Shown here one piece after another: positions 16,378-26,315 of a stretch of 64,000 bases of DNA (its first letter is position 1; every line of letters begins with the position of its first letter). This DNA is from Peptoniphilaceae bacterium (GTDB lineage: Bacteria; Bacillota; Clostridia; Tissierellales; Peptoniphilaceae), in the NCBI GenBank assembly GCA_902363535.1, contig CABJAE010000002.1, positions 110,690 through 174,689 on the forward strand, read 5' to 3'. The translations under genes and the position numbers were made by a program. The notes under the pieces are model-generated. The model searched no databases. It had not been told where the DNA came from and saw only the letters and a program-made list of their open reading frames with translations.

Positions 16378-16566
16378 TTATTCGTACAGGGCGGCTTTAA
16401 ATTCTCGAATCGCCGCTTCAAATTCACTTTGCCTCTTTTCCAAGGCACGGAGATCCGCGGCCTCTTTCTCGTCCATAGCTTTCATCAGCACCTGAACATA
16501 GGCCTTTTCCGTGCGCAACATGTCTTTTTCAAGACGCCTGAAGGCGCGAAGAGACCCCGGCTCCAC
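16378..16566 (-). CDS. small helical protein downstream of MarR regulator
   Basis: The 62-residue charged protein (MEPGSLRAFRRLEKDML...) is predicted to be almost entirely helical, with no membrane segment. The start is a GTG at 16566, supported by AGGAGGTG seven bases upstream, which lies within the end of the MarR gene. The gap is three bases, so the two are co-transcribed and followed directly by a terminator. It may be a partner of the MarR regulator, but no family is recognised. Confidence 0.6.
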   Translation of the reverse strand: MEPGSLRAFRRLEKDMLRTEKAYVQVLMKAMDEKEAADLRALEKRQSEFEAAIREFKAALYE

Positions 16567-16569
16567 GAT

Positions 16570-17058
16570 TTACACCTCCTCGTGGTTGCGGTAGTAGCTT
16601 TCGTCTAATTCTTTCGTCACCGATTCCAAGATGCCGTCGTCCAACACGTCCAGGACTTCCTTAAAGACCTGCATTTTTTCTTCGGGCACCTTTTCTTCCA
16701 GGCATTTAAGCACGTCGTCGACAAAGTCGTAATTGACTTGGTAGTACTTTTTAAATTTATCCGTGACGAAGAGGTGGACCTGGCGGCGGTCTTTTTGGCT
16801 GCGCACTTTTTCCACGTGGCCTTTTTCCACCAAATTATTCACCTTGTAGGCGGCATTCGGTTGGCTCACGCGAATAAAATTGGCCAATTCGTTAATGGTC
16901 GGCCCTTGAAGCGCGTAAATGGCCTCGGCACAAAACTTTTCCATGACCGTCAGTGAATCCGGCTGTCTGTTGTTGCGATAGAGATTTTTGTAGAAATTTA
17001 ATTTATATTTCAGGTAAATTGAATTCATGACTTCTCGCATCGATTTATTGTTTTCCAT
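16570..17058 (-). CDS. MarR-family transcriptional regulator
   Basis: The 162-residue protein has the MarR winged-helix core: LQGPTINELANFIRVSQPNAAYKVNNLVEKGHVEKVRSQKDRRQVHLFVTDKFKKYY, with recognition helix PNAAYKVNNLV and the wing DRRQV. Long N- and C-terminal helices form the dimer domain. MarR proteins repress their own operon and neighbouring genes until a small ligand or oxidant binds. The region between this gene and tRNA-Arg contains AT-rich sequence that could hold its promoter, but I could not define an operator. Confidence 0.85.
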   Translation of the reverse strand: MENNKSMREVMNSIYLKYKLNFYKNLYRNNRQPDSLTVMEKFCAEAIYALQGPTINELANFIRVSQPNAAYKVNNLVEKGHVEKVRSQKDRRQVHLFVTDKFKKYYQVNYDFVDDVLKCLEEKVPEEKMQVFKEVLDVLDDGILESVTKELDESYYRNHEEV

Positions 17059-17142
17059 AAATACCCCAATCTAATAGACCAGTGACAATTATCGTACCAT
17101 ACATAATTGATCGTTAGATTCTTACCGAATCCCTTCAATTAG

Positions 17143-17177
17143 AAAAGAACAATCCTATATTCGGCATTGTTCTTTTT
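17143..17177 (-). terminator. terminator downstream of tRNA-Arg
   Basis: The arms AAAAGAACAAT and ATTGTTCTTTTT pair over 11 bases. T-tracts on both sides make it usable in both directions. It lies just after the tRNA 3' end. Confidence 0.8.
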
Positions 17178-17202
17178 ATAAGACGCATCGTCGCTTATGT
17201 AA

Positions 17203-17279
17203 TGGCGGAGCTGAGAGGAATCGAACCCCCGGCACGTGCCTTAGGAGGGCACTGCTCTATCCAACTGAGCTACAGCTCC
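17203..17279 (-). tRNA. tRNA-Arg (anticodon CCU)
   Basis: The 77-nt minus-strand sequence folds as a tRNA. The acceptor GGAGCTG pairs with CAGCTCC, the D loop contains AGTTGG, and the anticodon stem GTGCC/GGCAC encloses the loop CTCCTAA with anticodon CCT. The T arm is CCGGGGGTTCGATTCCTC, and the CCA end is encoded. It reads AGG arginine codons. Confidence 0.95.
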
Positions 17280-17345
17280 ATAATGAACAGTATACGCACC
17301 TATTTCATAATTTGCAATTCATATCCGCGCCTTGCAGAAAATCTT

Positions 17346-17978
17346 TTACATTCCTTTATATTTATCTTCCAAGGCGATCATGGTCATGCGTCCTTCGTCC
17401 ATTTCCTCCACTTGATAGACGTAGCGTTCGTCTTCCACAACAGCGCCTAATTCCACGATTTTATCCTGTTCGTCGAATATTTTTTGAATGTAGTCGCCGA
17501 GGATCTCTTCTCTGCTCTCGATGTCTCTAACCAAATGTTCGTTGACCTTTTCCATTCTCGTCTGCGCATCGAAAAAAGCCACGCCGGCATTGGCAAGGAT
17601 TTTGTGAATGGTAAAGTATTTGCGCACGATAAACAAGACGGCGATGGCCAAAACGCCGATAAAAAGGTCTTGGGTATTGTCGCCGTAAATAAGCATTTTT
17701 CTCGCCACCACCATAATCATAATGTAGATGATTTGGTATTCCTCGTGATTGATTAACATGGCCACAAATTCCAGGCCGATGACCATTAAGAGGACGTGGG
17801 AAAGAAAAGACTGAAAGAGCTCATAACTGCTTCCCTTGGTGCTGTGGGCGATGTCTACCATGTATTTAAAAAGATCGGGGACGGAAGTGACGATCCCGAT
17901 AATAATAGTGACGGCCATGGCAAATTCCAAGGCGTAGAGCAGGCTTTGGAGCCTGGTTATATATTTCTTTCGATTCAT
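17346..17978 (-). CDS. membrane protein, possibly PsiE-like, in sigB-type operon
   Basis: The 210-residue protein has four predicted membrane helices in residues 10-130 (for example ALEFAMAVTIIIGIV, VLLMVIGLEFVAML, IYIMIMVVARKMLI, DLFIGVLAIAVLFIVRKYF). A cytoplasmic C-terminal tail of about 70 residues, rich in acidic residues, follows. The membrane part resembles the phosphate-starvation-inducible PsiE family, but I hold this loosely. Its ATG overlaps the stop of the sigma factor gene (ATGA), so it is the last gene of the rsbV-rsbW-sigma operon, which implies a role in the stress response or in sensing for it. Confidence 0.6.
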   Translation of the reverse strand: MNRKKYITRLQSLLYALEFAMAVTIIIGIVTSVPDLFKYMVDIAHSTKGSSYELFQSFLSHVLLMVIGLEFVAMLINHEEYQIIYIMIMVVARKMLIYGDNTQDLFIGVLAIAVLFIVRKYFTIHKILANAGVAFFDAQTRMEKVNEHLVRDIESREEILGDYIQKIFDEQDKIVELGAVVEDERYVYQVEEMDEGRMTMIALEDKYKGM

Positions 17979-18766
17979 CCCATTTCTCCGGACTTTTCCA
18001 TTTCCTTACGCATTTTTTCCAATAACTTTTTCTCGATGCGGCTCACGGTCATTTGGGAAATGCCCAATTTTTCCGCGATGGACACCTGGGTCTTCCGATA
18101 CTGGTAACGGTCGATCAAGATGGTTTTTTCCACATCGTTGAAGTTTTCCATGGCCCGCTGAATAAAGTCGTTCATCTCGACTTTTCGGAAGTACTCCTCT
18201 TCCACGCCGATTTTGTCGCCGCGGGACAGATCCCGGTCTTCGCTTCCCGTGTCGAAATTCATGTCCAGACTCTCCGGCGCGTAGACTTTCGACGCTTCCA
18301 TGACCTCCAGCACTTCCGCCGTGGAAATATCCAGAAATTCCGCGATGTCCGAAATGGTGGGAGTCTTTTGGTTTTGCTGCGCCAGGGTCAATTTGGCGTC
18401 GTTGATTTTTTTCGACAGCTCCTGCACCCGGCGGGGCACGCGAATGGTCCATCCCTTGTCCCGGAAGTATTTTTTAATCTCGCCGATAATGGTCGGCGTG
18501 GCAAAGGACGAAAATTCAAAGCCCTTGGACGGATCGTAGCGCTCCACGGCAAAAATCAGGCCCATGGAGGCCACTTGAAAGATGTCGTCGTAGTCGATGC
18601 CTTTTCCCGTATATTTTTTCGCCAGAATTTCGGCGATGTAAAGGTGCTCTTCGATTAAAATGTCCCGAAGGGTCTTGTCGTCGGTTTCGGCGTATTCGGC
18701 AAATAATTCTTTTCGCTTCGCTTTGGAAAGGGGCCGATCCATGTTGTAGTAGGCTTCTTTGTCCAT
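17975..18766 (-). CDS. sigB: SigB/SigF/SigG-type alternative sigma factor
   Basis: The 263-residue protein has sigma regions 2 (YIAEILAKKYTGKGIDYDDIFQVASMGLIFAVERYD and FSSFATPTIIGEIKKYFRDKGWTIRVPRR), 3 and 4 (VEKTILIDRYQYRKTQVSIAEKLGISQMTVSRIEKKLLEKM) in the arrangement of the SigB/F/G group. RVPRRVQEL is a hallmark of this group. It follows rsbW after one base, so its activity is probably controlled by partner switching. The symbol is by family; which of SigB, SigF or SigG it matches functionally cannot be decided here, though the operon order rsbV-rsbW-sigB fits a general stress sigma factor. Confidence 0.85.
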   Translation of the reverse strand: MDKEAYYNMDRPLSKAKRKELFAEYAETDDKTLRDILIEEHLYIAEILAKKYTGKGIDYDDIFQVASMGLIFAVERYDPSKGFEFSSFATPTIIGEIKKYFRDKGWTIRVPRRVQELSKKINDAKLTLAQQNQKTPTISDIAEFLDISTAEVLEVMEASKVYAPESLDMNFDTGSEDRDLSRGDKIGVEEEYFRKVEMNDFIQRAMENFNDVEKTILIDRYQYRKTQVSIAEKLGISQMTVSRIEKKLLEKMRKEMEKSGEMG

Positions 18767-18767
18767 T

Positions 18768-19124
18768 TTATGCTCCGAAGGTTTTGTAAACGACCAATTG
18801 ATCGTCGTCGTAGGAGACTTCGTCGGCCAAAGACTCGATAATCATGGCCGTGATGGCCAGGCGCTCGTCGGCCTCGACTTTCTCCTCGCTGATGCCGGAG
18901 ACGCGGAAGCGAATGGCGCCTTCTTCCGGCTCCATGACGATGTCGATGGTATCTTTCATGCCCATGGCGAAGGAAAGATTGCAGCTTTCCGTAAGAAGCA
19001 GGCGAATGTCTCCCAAGGTGTCCATATCGATGTCTTCTTCCACGCAAATCCCCGACACGTTTAAGCGCGCCAGGGAAAGGTAGCGGGGCTTGGCCGGAAT
19101 GGTTAAATAGACTTTATCTCCCAT
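18768..19124 (-). CDS. rsbW: anti-sigma factor kinase RsbW-like
   Basis: This 118-residue protein is an HATPase-type anti-sigma regulator: PAKPRYLSLARLNVSGIC at the start, the N-box region DIRLLLTESCNLSFAMG (normally EA.NA), and a short C-terminal lobe. It is about 40 residues shorter than Bacillus RsbW, and the G1/G2 ATP lid is poorly conserved, so kinase activity is less certain than sigma binding. It overlaps rsbV by one base and precedes the sigma factor gene. In the partner-switch model it binds sigma and is released by unphosphorylated RsbV. Confidence 0.78.
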   Translation of the reverse strand: MGDKVYLTIPAKPRYLSLARLNVSGICVEEDIDMDTLGDIRLLLTESCNLSFAMGMKDTIDIVMEPEEGAIRFRVSGISEEKVEADERLAITAMIIESLADEVSYDDDQLVVYKTFGA

Positions 19125-19438
19125 TAGGCCTCTCCCTCGATATGAAACAATTTGTCTAATTTCGTAATGGTAAAGAGCTTCTTTACATTGGGATCCAAGT
19201 GCTCGATGTGCACTTCGTGGCCGTTTTCCTTGACGTAATTGAGCAGGTAAATAAAGCCGCCGAGCCCGGTGGAATCCACGTAAGCTAAATCCGCGGCATC
19301 CACGAGGATGTTTTTTTTGTGGGCGTCGTAGGCGGCGACGGCTTCTTCTTTAAATTGAGCCGTGTAATACATGTCCATTTCGCCGCAGGGAATGAGACGC
19401 AAGCGTTCCCCGTCATCTTTTATTTTCAGTGTAAACAT
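19124..19438 (-). CDS. rsbV: STAS-domain anti-anti-sigma factor RsbV-like
   Basis: The 104-residue STAS protein has the phospho-acceptor motif DAADLAYVDSTGLGGFIYLLNYV, with the regulatory serine in DSTGLG near residue 56. Such proteins bind the anti-sigma factor when unphosphorylated and free the sigma factor. It is the first gene of the operon, 54 bases after the gyrA stop, so it may be partly co-transcribed with gyrA. A GGAGGG site precedes the ATG. Confidence 0.87.
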   Translation of the reverse strand: MFTLKIKDDGERLRLIPCGEMDMYYTAQFKEEAVAAYDAHKKNILVDAADLAYVDSTGLGGFIYLLNYVKENGHEVHIEHLDPNVKKLFTITKLDKLFHIEGEA

Positions 19439-19492
19439 TCCGCCCTCCTTTTCTCTTCTAGTATATCATCGCAAGCCGCGGGGGCAATACAT

Positions 19493-21919
19493 TTATTCTT
19501 CCCCGACGTATTCGGCCACGGCGACGATGTGGCTGTCTTTAATATTCATGAGCTTCACGCCGGAGGTGGCCCGCCCTAAGATGGAAATGGATTCCGCCTT
19601 CAGACGAATAATGGCGCCGTCTTCGGAGATCATCATAATTTCGTCTCCGTCGTTTAAGACTTTCGCCGACACCAATTGGCCGGTTTTTTCCTTGATGCGG
19701 TAGGTGATCAGGCCCTTGCCGCCGCGATTTTGCACCTTGTATTCTTCCATGGCCGTGCGCTTGCCGTAGCCGTATTCGCTGATAACGGCCAGGGTCTTGC
19801 CCTCTTCGGCCTTTACAAAGCTGACCACTTCGTCGTCTTCGTCCAGGCGAATGCCGATGACGCCCATGGCCGTGCGGCCCTGTTCTCTCAGCTCGCCGCC
19901 CTTGAAGCGCAGGGACATGCCCTTCTTCGTGACAAAGATTAAATCGTCGTCGTCGCCGCATTGAATGCCGCCGATCATGGTGTCGCCTTCTCTTAAGCCC
20001 ATGGCGATGAGGCCGTTTTTGCGAATGTTTTTGTATTCGCCCATCTTGGTCTTTTTAATGTAGCCGCGACGGGTGACGAGGAAGAGATTGTCGTCGTCCG
20101 CCACCTGATCGATGGGGATAATGCTTTGAATCCGCTCCCCTTCTTCCAATTGAAGCAGGTTCACGATGGCCGTGCCCTTGGCGTTTCTGCCGGCGGCGGG
20201 AATTTCGTAGGCCTGTTTCTTATACACTTGGCCGCAGTCGGTAAAGAACAGAATCGTATCCAAGGTGGATGTAATAAAGAGGCTGGTGACGAAGTCGTCG
20301 GCCTTTTTGTTTAAGGCGCTGATCCCCTGGCCTCCGCGGTGTTGAGGCTTGTAGGTGCCTTCGGGCATGCGCTTAATATAGCCGGAATTGGTGAGGGTGA
20401 CCACCACTTCTTCGTCTTCGATGAGATCGGCATCTTCCATTTCCCCGTCGGATTTCGTGATCACCGTGCGGCGCAAATCGCCGTATTTTTCCTTGATCTC
20501 CAAGAGTTCTTCTTGAATGGTCTTATCCAAGACCTTGGGATCGGAGAGGATGAGCTCCAATTTTTCGATGAGGGCCAAGAGTTCCCTATACTCTTCTTCC
20601 AGCTTTTCCACTTGCAGGCCGCTTAAGCGCTTGATGCGCATGTCCAAAATGGCCTGGCCCTGAATGTCCGTGAGGCCGAAGCGCTCGGTAAATTTCGCCT
20701 TGATCTCTTCGTCAGTGCGGTAGCTTTTGACGATTTCGATGATTTCGTCGATATGGTCGATGGCAAGTTTCAAGCCCTCGATAATGTGCACCCGGGCCTT
20801 GGCTTTGTTTAAGTCGAAGGTACTGCGTCGGGTCACCACGTCCCGCTGATGCATAACGTAGTAGTGAATAAGCTCGAGCAGAGTCAATTCTTTCGGCACC
20901 CCGTCCACCAAGGCGAGATTGATGATGCCGAAGGTGATTTGCAGCTGAGTTTCCTTGTAGAGGCGATTTAAAACCACGTGGGGATTGGCGTCCCGCTTCA
21001 GTTCAATAACCATGCGCACGCCGCGGCGATTGGATTCGTCGCGAATGTCGGAGATGCCGTCGATTTTTTTGTCCTTCACGAGCTCGGCGATTTTTTCGAT
21101 GACCCGCGCCTTGTTCACTTGATAGGGAAATTCCGTCACCACGATTTGGTACTTGCTCTTTAAGGGCTCGATTTCCGCCCGCGCCCGCACTTTTACCTTG
21201 CCGCGGCCAGTTTTGTAGGCTTCCTTAATGCCTTCTTTGCCCATAATAAAGGCGCCGGTGGGAAAATCCGGCCCTTTAATGTGGGTCATCATCTTTTCCA
21301 GAGAGATTGTTTCGTCGTCCATGTAGGCGATGACCCCGTCGATGACTTCGTTCATATTGTGGGGGGCCATATTGGTGGCCATGCCCACGGCGATGCCGGC
21401 GGAGCCGTTGACCAGGAGATTGGGAAAGCGCGAGGGAAGCACCGAAGGTTCCGTCAATTCTTCGTCGAAATTGGGCACGAAGTCCACGGTGTCTTTATTG
21501 ATGTCTCTCAACATTTCCATGGCCAACTTCGACATGCGCACTTCCGTGTAACGCATGGCCGCCGGGCTGTCCCCGTCCATGGAACCGAAGTTCCCCTGGC
21601 CGTCGGCGAGGGGGTAGCGAATGTTAAAGTCCTGGGCCAAACGCACCACGGCGTCGTAAATGGACAAGTCCCCGTGGGGGTGATACTTCCCCATAACGTC
21701 CCCGACGAGGCGGGCGCTTTTTCTGTGAGGCTTATCCGGCGTAAGGCCCTGCTGTTGCATGCCGTAGAGAATACGGCGATGCACGGGCTTTAAGCCGTCC
21801 CGCACGTCGGGCAGGGCCCGGGCGACGATGACGCTCATGGAATATTCTAAGTAAGCCTTTTTCATGGCTTTTTCTAAGACGACGTCTTGAATGCCGCTTT
21901 CATTTGCAAATTTTGCCAC
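19493..21919 (-). CDS. gyrA: DNA gyrase subunit A
   Basis: The 808-residue protein has the gyrase A breakage-reunion domain with the catalytic tyrosine in [10 protein letters not shown] (about residue 125) and the C-terminal beta-pinwheel repeats, including the GyrA box (QHRGGQG). With GyrB it introduces negative supercoils ahead of the replication fork. The quinolone-resistance region reads [15 protein letters not shown]: Leu85 (codon TTG at 21667-21665) occupies the position that is Ser or Thr in quinolone-sensitive enzymes, equivalent to the well-known Ser84Leu of Staphylococcus and Ser83Leu of E. coli. It lies 9 bases downstream of gyrB, in the origin-proximal order typical of Bacillota. 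Confidence 0.97.
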   Translation of the reverse strand: MAKFANESGIQDVVLEKAMKKAYLEYSMSVIVARALPDVRDGLKPVHRRILYGMQQQGLTPDKPHRKSARLVGDVMGKYHPHGDLSIYDAVVRLAQDFNIRYPLADGQGNFGSMDGDSPAAMRYTEVRMSKLAMEMLRDINKDTVDFVPNFDEELTEPSVLPSRFPNLLVNGSAGIAVGMATNMAPHNMNEVIDGVIAYMDDETISLEKMMTHIKGPDFPTGAFIMGKEGIKEAYKTGRGKVKVRARAEIEPLKSKYQIVVTEFPYQVNKARVIEKIAELVKDKKIDGISDIRDESNRRGVRMVIELKRDANPHVVLNRLYKETQLQITFGIINLALVDGVPKELTLLELIHYYVMHQRDVVTRRSTFDLNKAKARVHIIEGLKLAIDHIDEIIEIVKSYRTDEEIKAKFTERFGLTDIQGQAILDMRIKRLSGLQVEKLEEEYRELLALIEKLELILSDPKVLDKTIQEELLEIKEKYGDLRRTVITKSDGEMEDADLIEDEEVVVTLTNSGYIKRMPEGTYKPQHRGGQGISALNKKADDFVTSLFITSTLDTILFFTDCGQVYKKQAYEIPAAGRNAKGTAIVNLLQLEEGERIQSIIPIDQVADDDNLFLVTRRGYIKKTKMGEYKNIRKNGLIAMGLREGDTMIGGIQCGDDDDLIFVTKKGMSLRFKGGELREQGRTAMGVIGIRLDEDDEVVSFVKAEEGKTLAVISEYGYGKRTAMEEYKVQNRGGKGLITYRIKEKTGQLVSAKVLNDGDEIMMISEDGAIIRLKAESISILGRATSGVKLMNIKDSHIVAVAEYVGEE

Positions 21920-21928
21920 TGTATCCTC

Positions 21929-23848
21929 CTAGGCGTCGATGTTTTCGACGTAAATTGCATTTTCTTCGATAAATTCCCGCCGCGGCGCCACTTCCTGGCC
22001 CATAAGCATGGAAAATACTTCGTCGGCCATTTGGGCGTCGTCTACGCTCACGCGAAGGAGCACCCGGTGTTCCGGATTCATGGTGGTTTCCCAGAGCTCT
22101 TCCGCGTTCATTTCACCGAGACCTTTGTAGCGACCGATTTTTAAATTCTTGTCCCGGCCCAGGCGATTCATGGCCTCTTGCAGCTCTTCTTCGTTGTAGC
22201 AGTATTCCAGCACCTTCGATCCCCGCTTAATGCCGTAAAGGGGCGGCTTAGCCACAAAGACGTGTCCCGCTTCGATCAGCTCGGGCAGGTGGCGGAAAAG
22301 GAAGGTCAAGAGCAGGGTTTGAATGTGGGCGCCGTCCACGTCCGCATCGGTCATAATGATGATTTTTCCGTAGCGGAGTTTTTCGATGTCGAATTCCGTA
22401 TCGATGCCCGTGCCGAAGGCGGTGATCATGGCGCGAATTTCGTTGGAGTTTAAAATCTTGTCCATGCGCGCCTTTTCCACGTTCATGATCTTCCCGCGAA
22501 GGGGCAAAATGGCCTGATAGCTGCTGTCCCTGCCGCCCTTGGCGCTGCCGCCGGCGGAGTCCCCTTCCACTAAAAAGATCTCGGTCTTCTCGTTGTCGTT
22601 TAACTGGCAGTCCACGAGCTTGCCGGGAAGGGGCGTGTTATCTAAGATGGAGCGCTTCCGCGTCAAATCCCGCGCCTTTCTCGCCGCTTCCCTGGCCCGG
22701 CGGGCGGAAAGGGCCTTCGTTAAAATAATCTTTCCGATTTTCGGGTTTTCTTCCAAAAAGGCGGCCAGGTAATTGTTCAACACCCGCTCCACAATGGCCT
22801 TGGTCTCGGAATTGCCGAGCTTGGCCTTGGTTTGGCCTTCGAATTGGGGATCGGGAATCTTCACGCTGATCACGGCGCTGATCCCCTCCCGCACATCGTC
22901 GCCGGAGAGGTTTTCTTCTTTTTCTTTAATGTAATTGTATTTTCTGCCGTATTCGTTAATGCTCTTGGTAAGGGCGCTTCTGAAGCCCGATAAATGGGTG
23001 CCCCCTTCTTCCGTGTTGATATTGTTGGCGAAGGATAAGACCGTCTCCCGGTAGCTGTCCGTGTACTGAATCGAAATTTCCACATTGGTGTCTGAATCCG
23101 TTTCGTCCACGTAGAGAATTTTGTCGTGAATGGGCTTTTTGTTCCGATTAATGTATTCCACATAGCTTTTTATGCCGCCGACGTAGTGGTAGATTTCCTT
23201 AAATTCCTCTTCGTCTCGGTGGTCGATAAATTCAATGTAGGCGCCCTTGTTTAAAAAGGCCATTTCCCGGAAGCGGCGGGCCAATACCTCCCGGCTGAAT
23301 TCCACGGTTTCCTTAAATATGTCTTCATCCGGCCAGAAGGTAATGGTGGTGCCCGTGTCCTTCACCCCTTCTTCCACGACGGTAAGTTCCGTTTGAGGAA
23401 TGCCTCTGGAAAAGACCTGTTCGAAGGCTTTTCCCTCCCGTCGCACGTAGGCGATGAGTTTTTTCGACAGGGCGTTGACCACGCTGACGCCGACGCCGTG
23501 AAGGCCGCCGGAGACTTTGTAGGCATTGCTGTCGAATTTCCCCCCGGCATGGAGAATGGTAAGGACGGTTTCCACGGTGGATTTTTTCGTTTGGGGATGA
23601 ATGTCCACGGGAATGCCGCTACCGTTGTCGCGCACGGAAACAGAGCCGTCTTTGTTCAGTTCCACAATGACCTGATCGCAGCGGCCGGCTAAAATTTCGT
23701 CGATGGAATTGTCCACCACTTCGTAGACCAAGTGGTGCAAGCCTTTGGGACCCGTGGACCCGATGTACATGCCCGGGCGTTTACGAACCGGCTCGAGGCC
23801 CGTTAATACCTGTATATTGCCGGCATTGTATTCATTTTCCCTTACCAT
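21929..23848 (-). CDS. gyrB: DNA gyrase subunit B
   Basis: This 639-residue protein has the GHKL ATPase domain ([16 protein letters not shown]-box, [26 protein letters not shown] lid), the transducer, and the TOPRIM domain ([18 protein letters not shown], then [19 protein letters not shown]) with its acidic metal-binding residues. The quinolone-region residues [14 protein letters not shown] look wild type. Its start overlaps the recF stop by 7 bases, so recF-gyrB-gyrA is one operon. Confidence 0.97.
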   Translation of the reverse strand: MVRENEYNAGNIQVLTGLEPVRKRPGMYIGSTGPKGLHHLVYEVVDNSIDEILAGRCDQVIVELNKDGSVSVRDNGSGIPVDIHPQTKKSTVETVLTILHAGGKFDSNAYKVSGGLHGVGVSVVNALSKKLIAYVRREGKAFEQVFSRGIPQTELTVVEEGVKDTGTTITFWPDEDIFKETVEFSREVLARRFREMAFLNKGAYIEFIDHRDEEEFKEIYHYVGGIKSYVEYINRNKKPIHDKILYVDETDSDTNVEISIQYTDSYRETVLSFANNINTEEGGTHLSGFRSALTKSINEYGRKYNYIKEKEENLSGDDVREGISAVISVKIPDPQFEGQTKAKLGNSETKAIVERVLNNYLAAFLEENPKIGKIILTKALSARRAREAARKARDLTRKRSILDNTPLPGKLVDCQLNDNEKTEIFLVEGDSAGGSAKGGRDSSYQAILPLRGKIMNVEKARMDKILNSNEIRAMITAFGTGIDTEFDIEKLRYGKIIIMTDADVDGAHIQTLLLTFLFRHLPELIEAGHVFVAKPPLYGIKRGSKVLEYCYNEEELQEAMNRLGRDKNLKIGRYKGLGEMNAEELWETTMNPEHRVLLRVSVDDAQMADEVFSMLMGQEVAPRREFIEENAIYVENIDA

Positions 23849-24942
23849 AAATCCTCCTCGCGCAGATCGTCTGCGCTCTTTTTTAATTCGATTAAATCAA
23901 TGGCTTCCGCCGCCTCTTCCAAGGCCTCCATAGGCTCCGCCGCCGTAATAAAGCATTGGCCTTTAATCATAGAAAGCAACATCCGCCGCCGCTTCTCGTC
24001 CAGCTCCGACAAGACGTCGTCTAAAAGCACCACCGGGGCTTCGCCCACCTGCTCGCCGATGCGGTCGATTTCCATGCACTTCATGGCCAAGACGATGCTT
24101 CGTATCTGGCCCGTGGAGGCGAATTTCTTCGCTTCCTCGCCGTTTAAGAGAAAAGACAAATCGTCCAAGTGGGGGCCGATGGACGTCCGCCCCCGCTCCC
24201 GATCCGTTTCGCGCCTCGCCTTCAGGCTTTCGTAAAAGGCAGTCTCCAACTCCCCGTCCAAGACCACGGGAAAAGACGCCTTGTAGCGCAGCTCCAGGCC
24301 CTCGCCCTCGCCTGCGATGGCTTCGTAATAGGTCGAAACGGAGGCGGCCATGCGCTTTAAAAATTTCAGCCGCTCCCTTAAAATCACCGCCGCGTAATTT
24401 GCCAAACTTCGGTCGTAGACGTCTAAAAGATCCATATCCCGAAGCTTTCTGAGTACGACGTTTCGCTGATAGAGTACGTGGTAGTAGGACGTGTAGGCCT
24501 CGTCGTAGGCGGGAGAGAGCATGCGGAGCATGTCGTCGATAAATGCCCGGCGCCGCGATGGGGCGCCCTGCACCATCTGCAAGTGCCCGGGCTCGAAAAG
24601 CACCACGCCCATGCCCCGACCGTAGGCCGAGGTGTTTTTTACGGGATTGTGATCCCTGAGAAAGCGGCGCTTGTCTTTTTTTACGGTGATCTCCATGTCC
24701 CTGGCGAAGTCGTCCATGACCACGGTGGCCGCCACAAAGGCGCTCTCCTCGCCGAAGGCGATCACTTCTTTTAACGAAGCGGTTTTAAAACTGCGCCCCG
24801 TCATGGCTAAGTAAATGGCCTCTAAAAAATTCGTCTTACCCGTGCCGTTGGGCCCGATGATGCGATACATTTTCGGTTCCAAATCCACAAAAAGGCGGCG
24901 ATGGTTTCGAAACGAGACCATGTTTAATTCAGATACAAACAC
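23842..24942 (-). CDS. recF: DNA replication and repair protein RecF
   Basis: The 366-residue SMC-like ATPase has Walker A GPNGTGKTNFLEAIYLA at about residue 30, a signature region STGQIRSIVLAMKCME, and Walker B APVVLLDDVLSELDEKRRRM. It loads RecA at gaps and stalled forks. It follows the small S4-domain gene and overlaps gyrB, the conserved origin order. Length is normal for the family. Confidence 0.95.
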   Translation of the reverse strand: MFVSELNMVSFRNHRRLFVDLEPKMYRIIGPNGTGKTNFLEAIYLAMTGRSFKTASLKEVIAFGEESAFVAATVVMDDFARDMEITVKKDKRRFLRDHNPVKNTSAYGRGMGVVLFEPGHLQMVQGAPSRRRAFIDDMLRMLSPAYDEAYTSYYHVLYQRNVVLRKLRDMDLLDVYDRSLANYAAVILRERLKFLKRMAASVSTYYEAIAGEGEGLELRYKASFPVVLDGELETAFYESLKARRETDRERGRTSIGPHLDDLSFLLNGEEAKKFASTGQIRSIVLAMKCMEIDRIGEQVGEAPVVLLDDVLSELDEKRRRMLLSMIKGQCFITAAEPMEALEEAAEAIDLIELKKSADDLREEDLW

Positions 24943-24999
24943 ATCGTCCTCCCGCCCCGTTGAATTTTCATTCGTTTCCCTTAGTATAGTACAAATGTT

Positions 25000-25221
25000 C
25001 TATTCCGACAAATGGGTCTCGTCCTTCTCAATGGTGTCTTTTTCTCCCATAAACTCCACCACATCGCCCGGGTAGAGCTTTCTGCCCCGGCGATGTTCCA
25101 TTTCGCCGTTTACATAGACCAGGCCGTCGGAGACCACCATTTTAGCCATGCCGCCGGAATCCACCCACTGCACGTATTTTAAAAAGCTGTCGAGCTTAAT
25201 GTAGTCCGTCGTTATTTTCAT
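25000..25221 (-). CDS. yaaA: S4-domain RNA-binding protein YaaA/RlbA
   Basis: The 73-residue protein is a stand-alone S4 RNA-binding fold: YIKLDSFLKYVQWVDSGGMAKMVVSDGLVYVNGEMEHRRGRKLYPGDVVEF. Its position between dnaN and recF, with a 4-base overlap with dnaN, is diagnostic of the yaaA gene of Bacillota. It is thought to bind ribosomal RNA; its exact role is not settled. Confidence 0.9.
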   Translation of the reverse strand: MKITTDYIKLDSFLKYVQWVDSGGMAKMVVSDGLVYVNGEMEHRRGRKLYPGDVVEFMGEKDTIEKDETHLSE

Positions 25222-26315
25222 AGATTGGCCAACCTTACGGGCAAGACGAGATACAGGCTGTCCGTCCCTTCCAAGGGCGTAATAATGCAGGGATTCACCG
25301 CGTCGGTAAAGCCGAGGGAAATGGTCTCCTCGTCCATGACGCGAATTCCTTCCAATAAGTAGCGAGCGTTAAAGGCGATGGTGAGATCATTCCCCGTCTT
25401 TTCGGCGCGAATGGTTTCGTGAACCTTCCCTACTTCGGAATTGGAGAGGATTTCGATTTGATCGTCTTTAATTTCCAGACGCACCAAGCCGTTTCGCTCC
25501 TTGCCCGTCATTAAACTGGCCCGCTCCAAGGCGTCGATTAACTGTTTTCTGTCACAGGTCACTTTCACGTCGTGCTCCGTGCGGATCAGGCTGTTGTAGC
25601 GGAAAAATTCGCCGTTTAAGAGCTTGGTGAAAAATTTCGTCTCGTCGAATTGAATCAAGACGTGGTTGTTTCCGATTTCCAGCGTAAGGGTCTTGGTTTC
25701 GTCGATGAGCTTTGTGATTTCCGACACGCCTCTCGCCGGCAAGATTAAATCCCGACGCACGGACTGTTCTCCACGAATGCGGCTCAAGGCCATGCGGTAG
25801 CCGTCCAAGGCCACGAAGGTAATGCCTTCCGGCTGAACGTCTAGGAGCACGCCGGTTAAGACGATGCGCATGTCGTCGTTGGATGTGGCGAATTGGGTCT
25901 CTTTAAAGGCCTTTAGCAAGGCTTCGCCGGTGACCACGATTTTTTCTTCGCCGCCCAGTTCCGGCAGCTGCGGGTATTCCTCCGGATTTTGGCCCATAAT
26001 TTCAAATTCCGACTGCTCGCAGACCAGGGAAAGCTTTTGACCTTCGCTTTTTATATGCACCATGGCGTTGGGGAGCTTGCGCACAATGTCTCCGAATAAA
26101 GAGGCATTTAATACGATGCTTCCCGCCTCTTCCACGAAACAGGCGTGGCGGGATTCCATGGAGATTTCCGTGTCCGTGGCTCTTAGGATCAATTGATCTT
26201 CCGTGGCCTCCATGTAGATGCCTTCCAATATTTGCATGCTCGTCTTTGCTGAAATGGCCCGGGAGACGGTGGAGACGATGGAAGCCAATGCGGATTTTTC
26301 GATTTGAAATTTCAA
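25218..26315 (-). CDS. dnaN: DNA polymerase III sliding clamp (beta subunit)
   Basis: The 365-residue protein has the three-domain beta-clamp layout. It starts MKFQIEKSALASIVSTVSRAIS and ends with the hydrophobic peptide-binding cleft residues (ITPLEGTDSLYLVLPVRL). It forms the ring that tethers the replicative polymerase. It lies downstream of dnaA across a 156-base gap that carries additional DnaA boxes. An AGGAGGAAAGC site precedes the ATG. Confidence 0.96.
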   Translation of the reverse strand: MKFQIEKSALASIVSTVSRAISAKTSMQILEGIYMEATEDQLILRATDTEISMESRHACFVEEAGSIVLNASLFGDIVRKLPNAMVHIKSEGQKLSLVCEQSEFEIMGQNPEEYPQLPELGGEEKIVVTGEALLKAFKETQFATSNDDMRIVLTGVLLDVQPEGITFVALDGYRMALSRIRGEQSVRRDLILPARGVSEITKLIDETKTLTLEIGNNHVLIQFDETKFFTKLLNGEFFRYNSLIRTEHDVKVTCDRKQLIDALERASLMTGKERNGLVRLEIKDDQIEILSNSEVGKVHETIRAEKTGNDLTIAFNARYLLEGIRVMDEETISLGFTDAVNPCIITPLEGTDSLYLVLPVRLANL

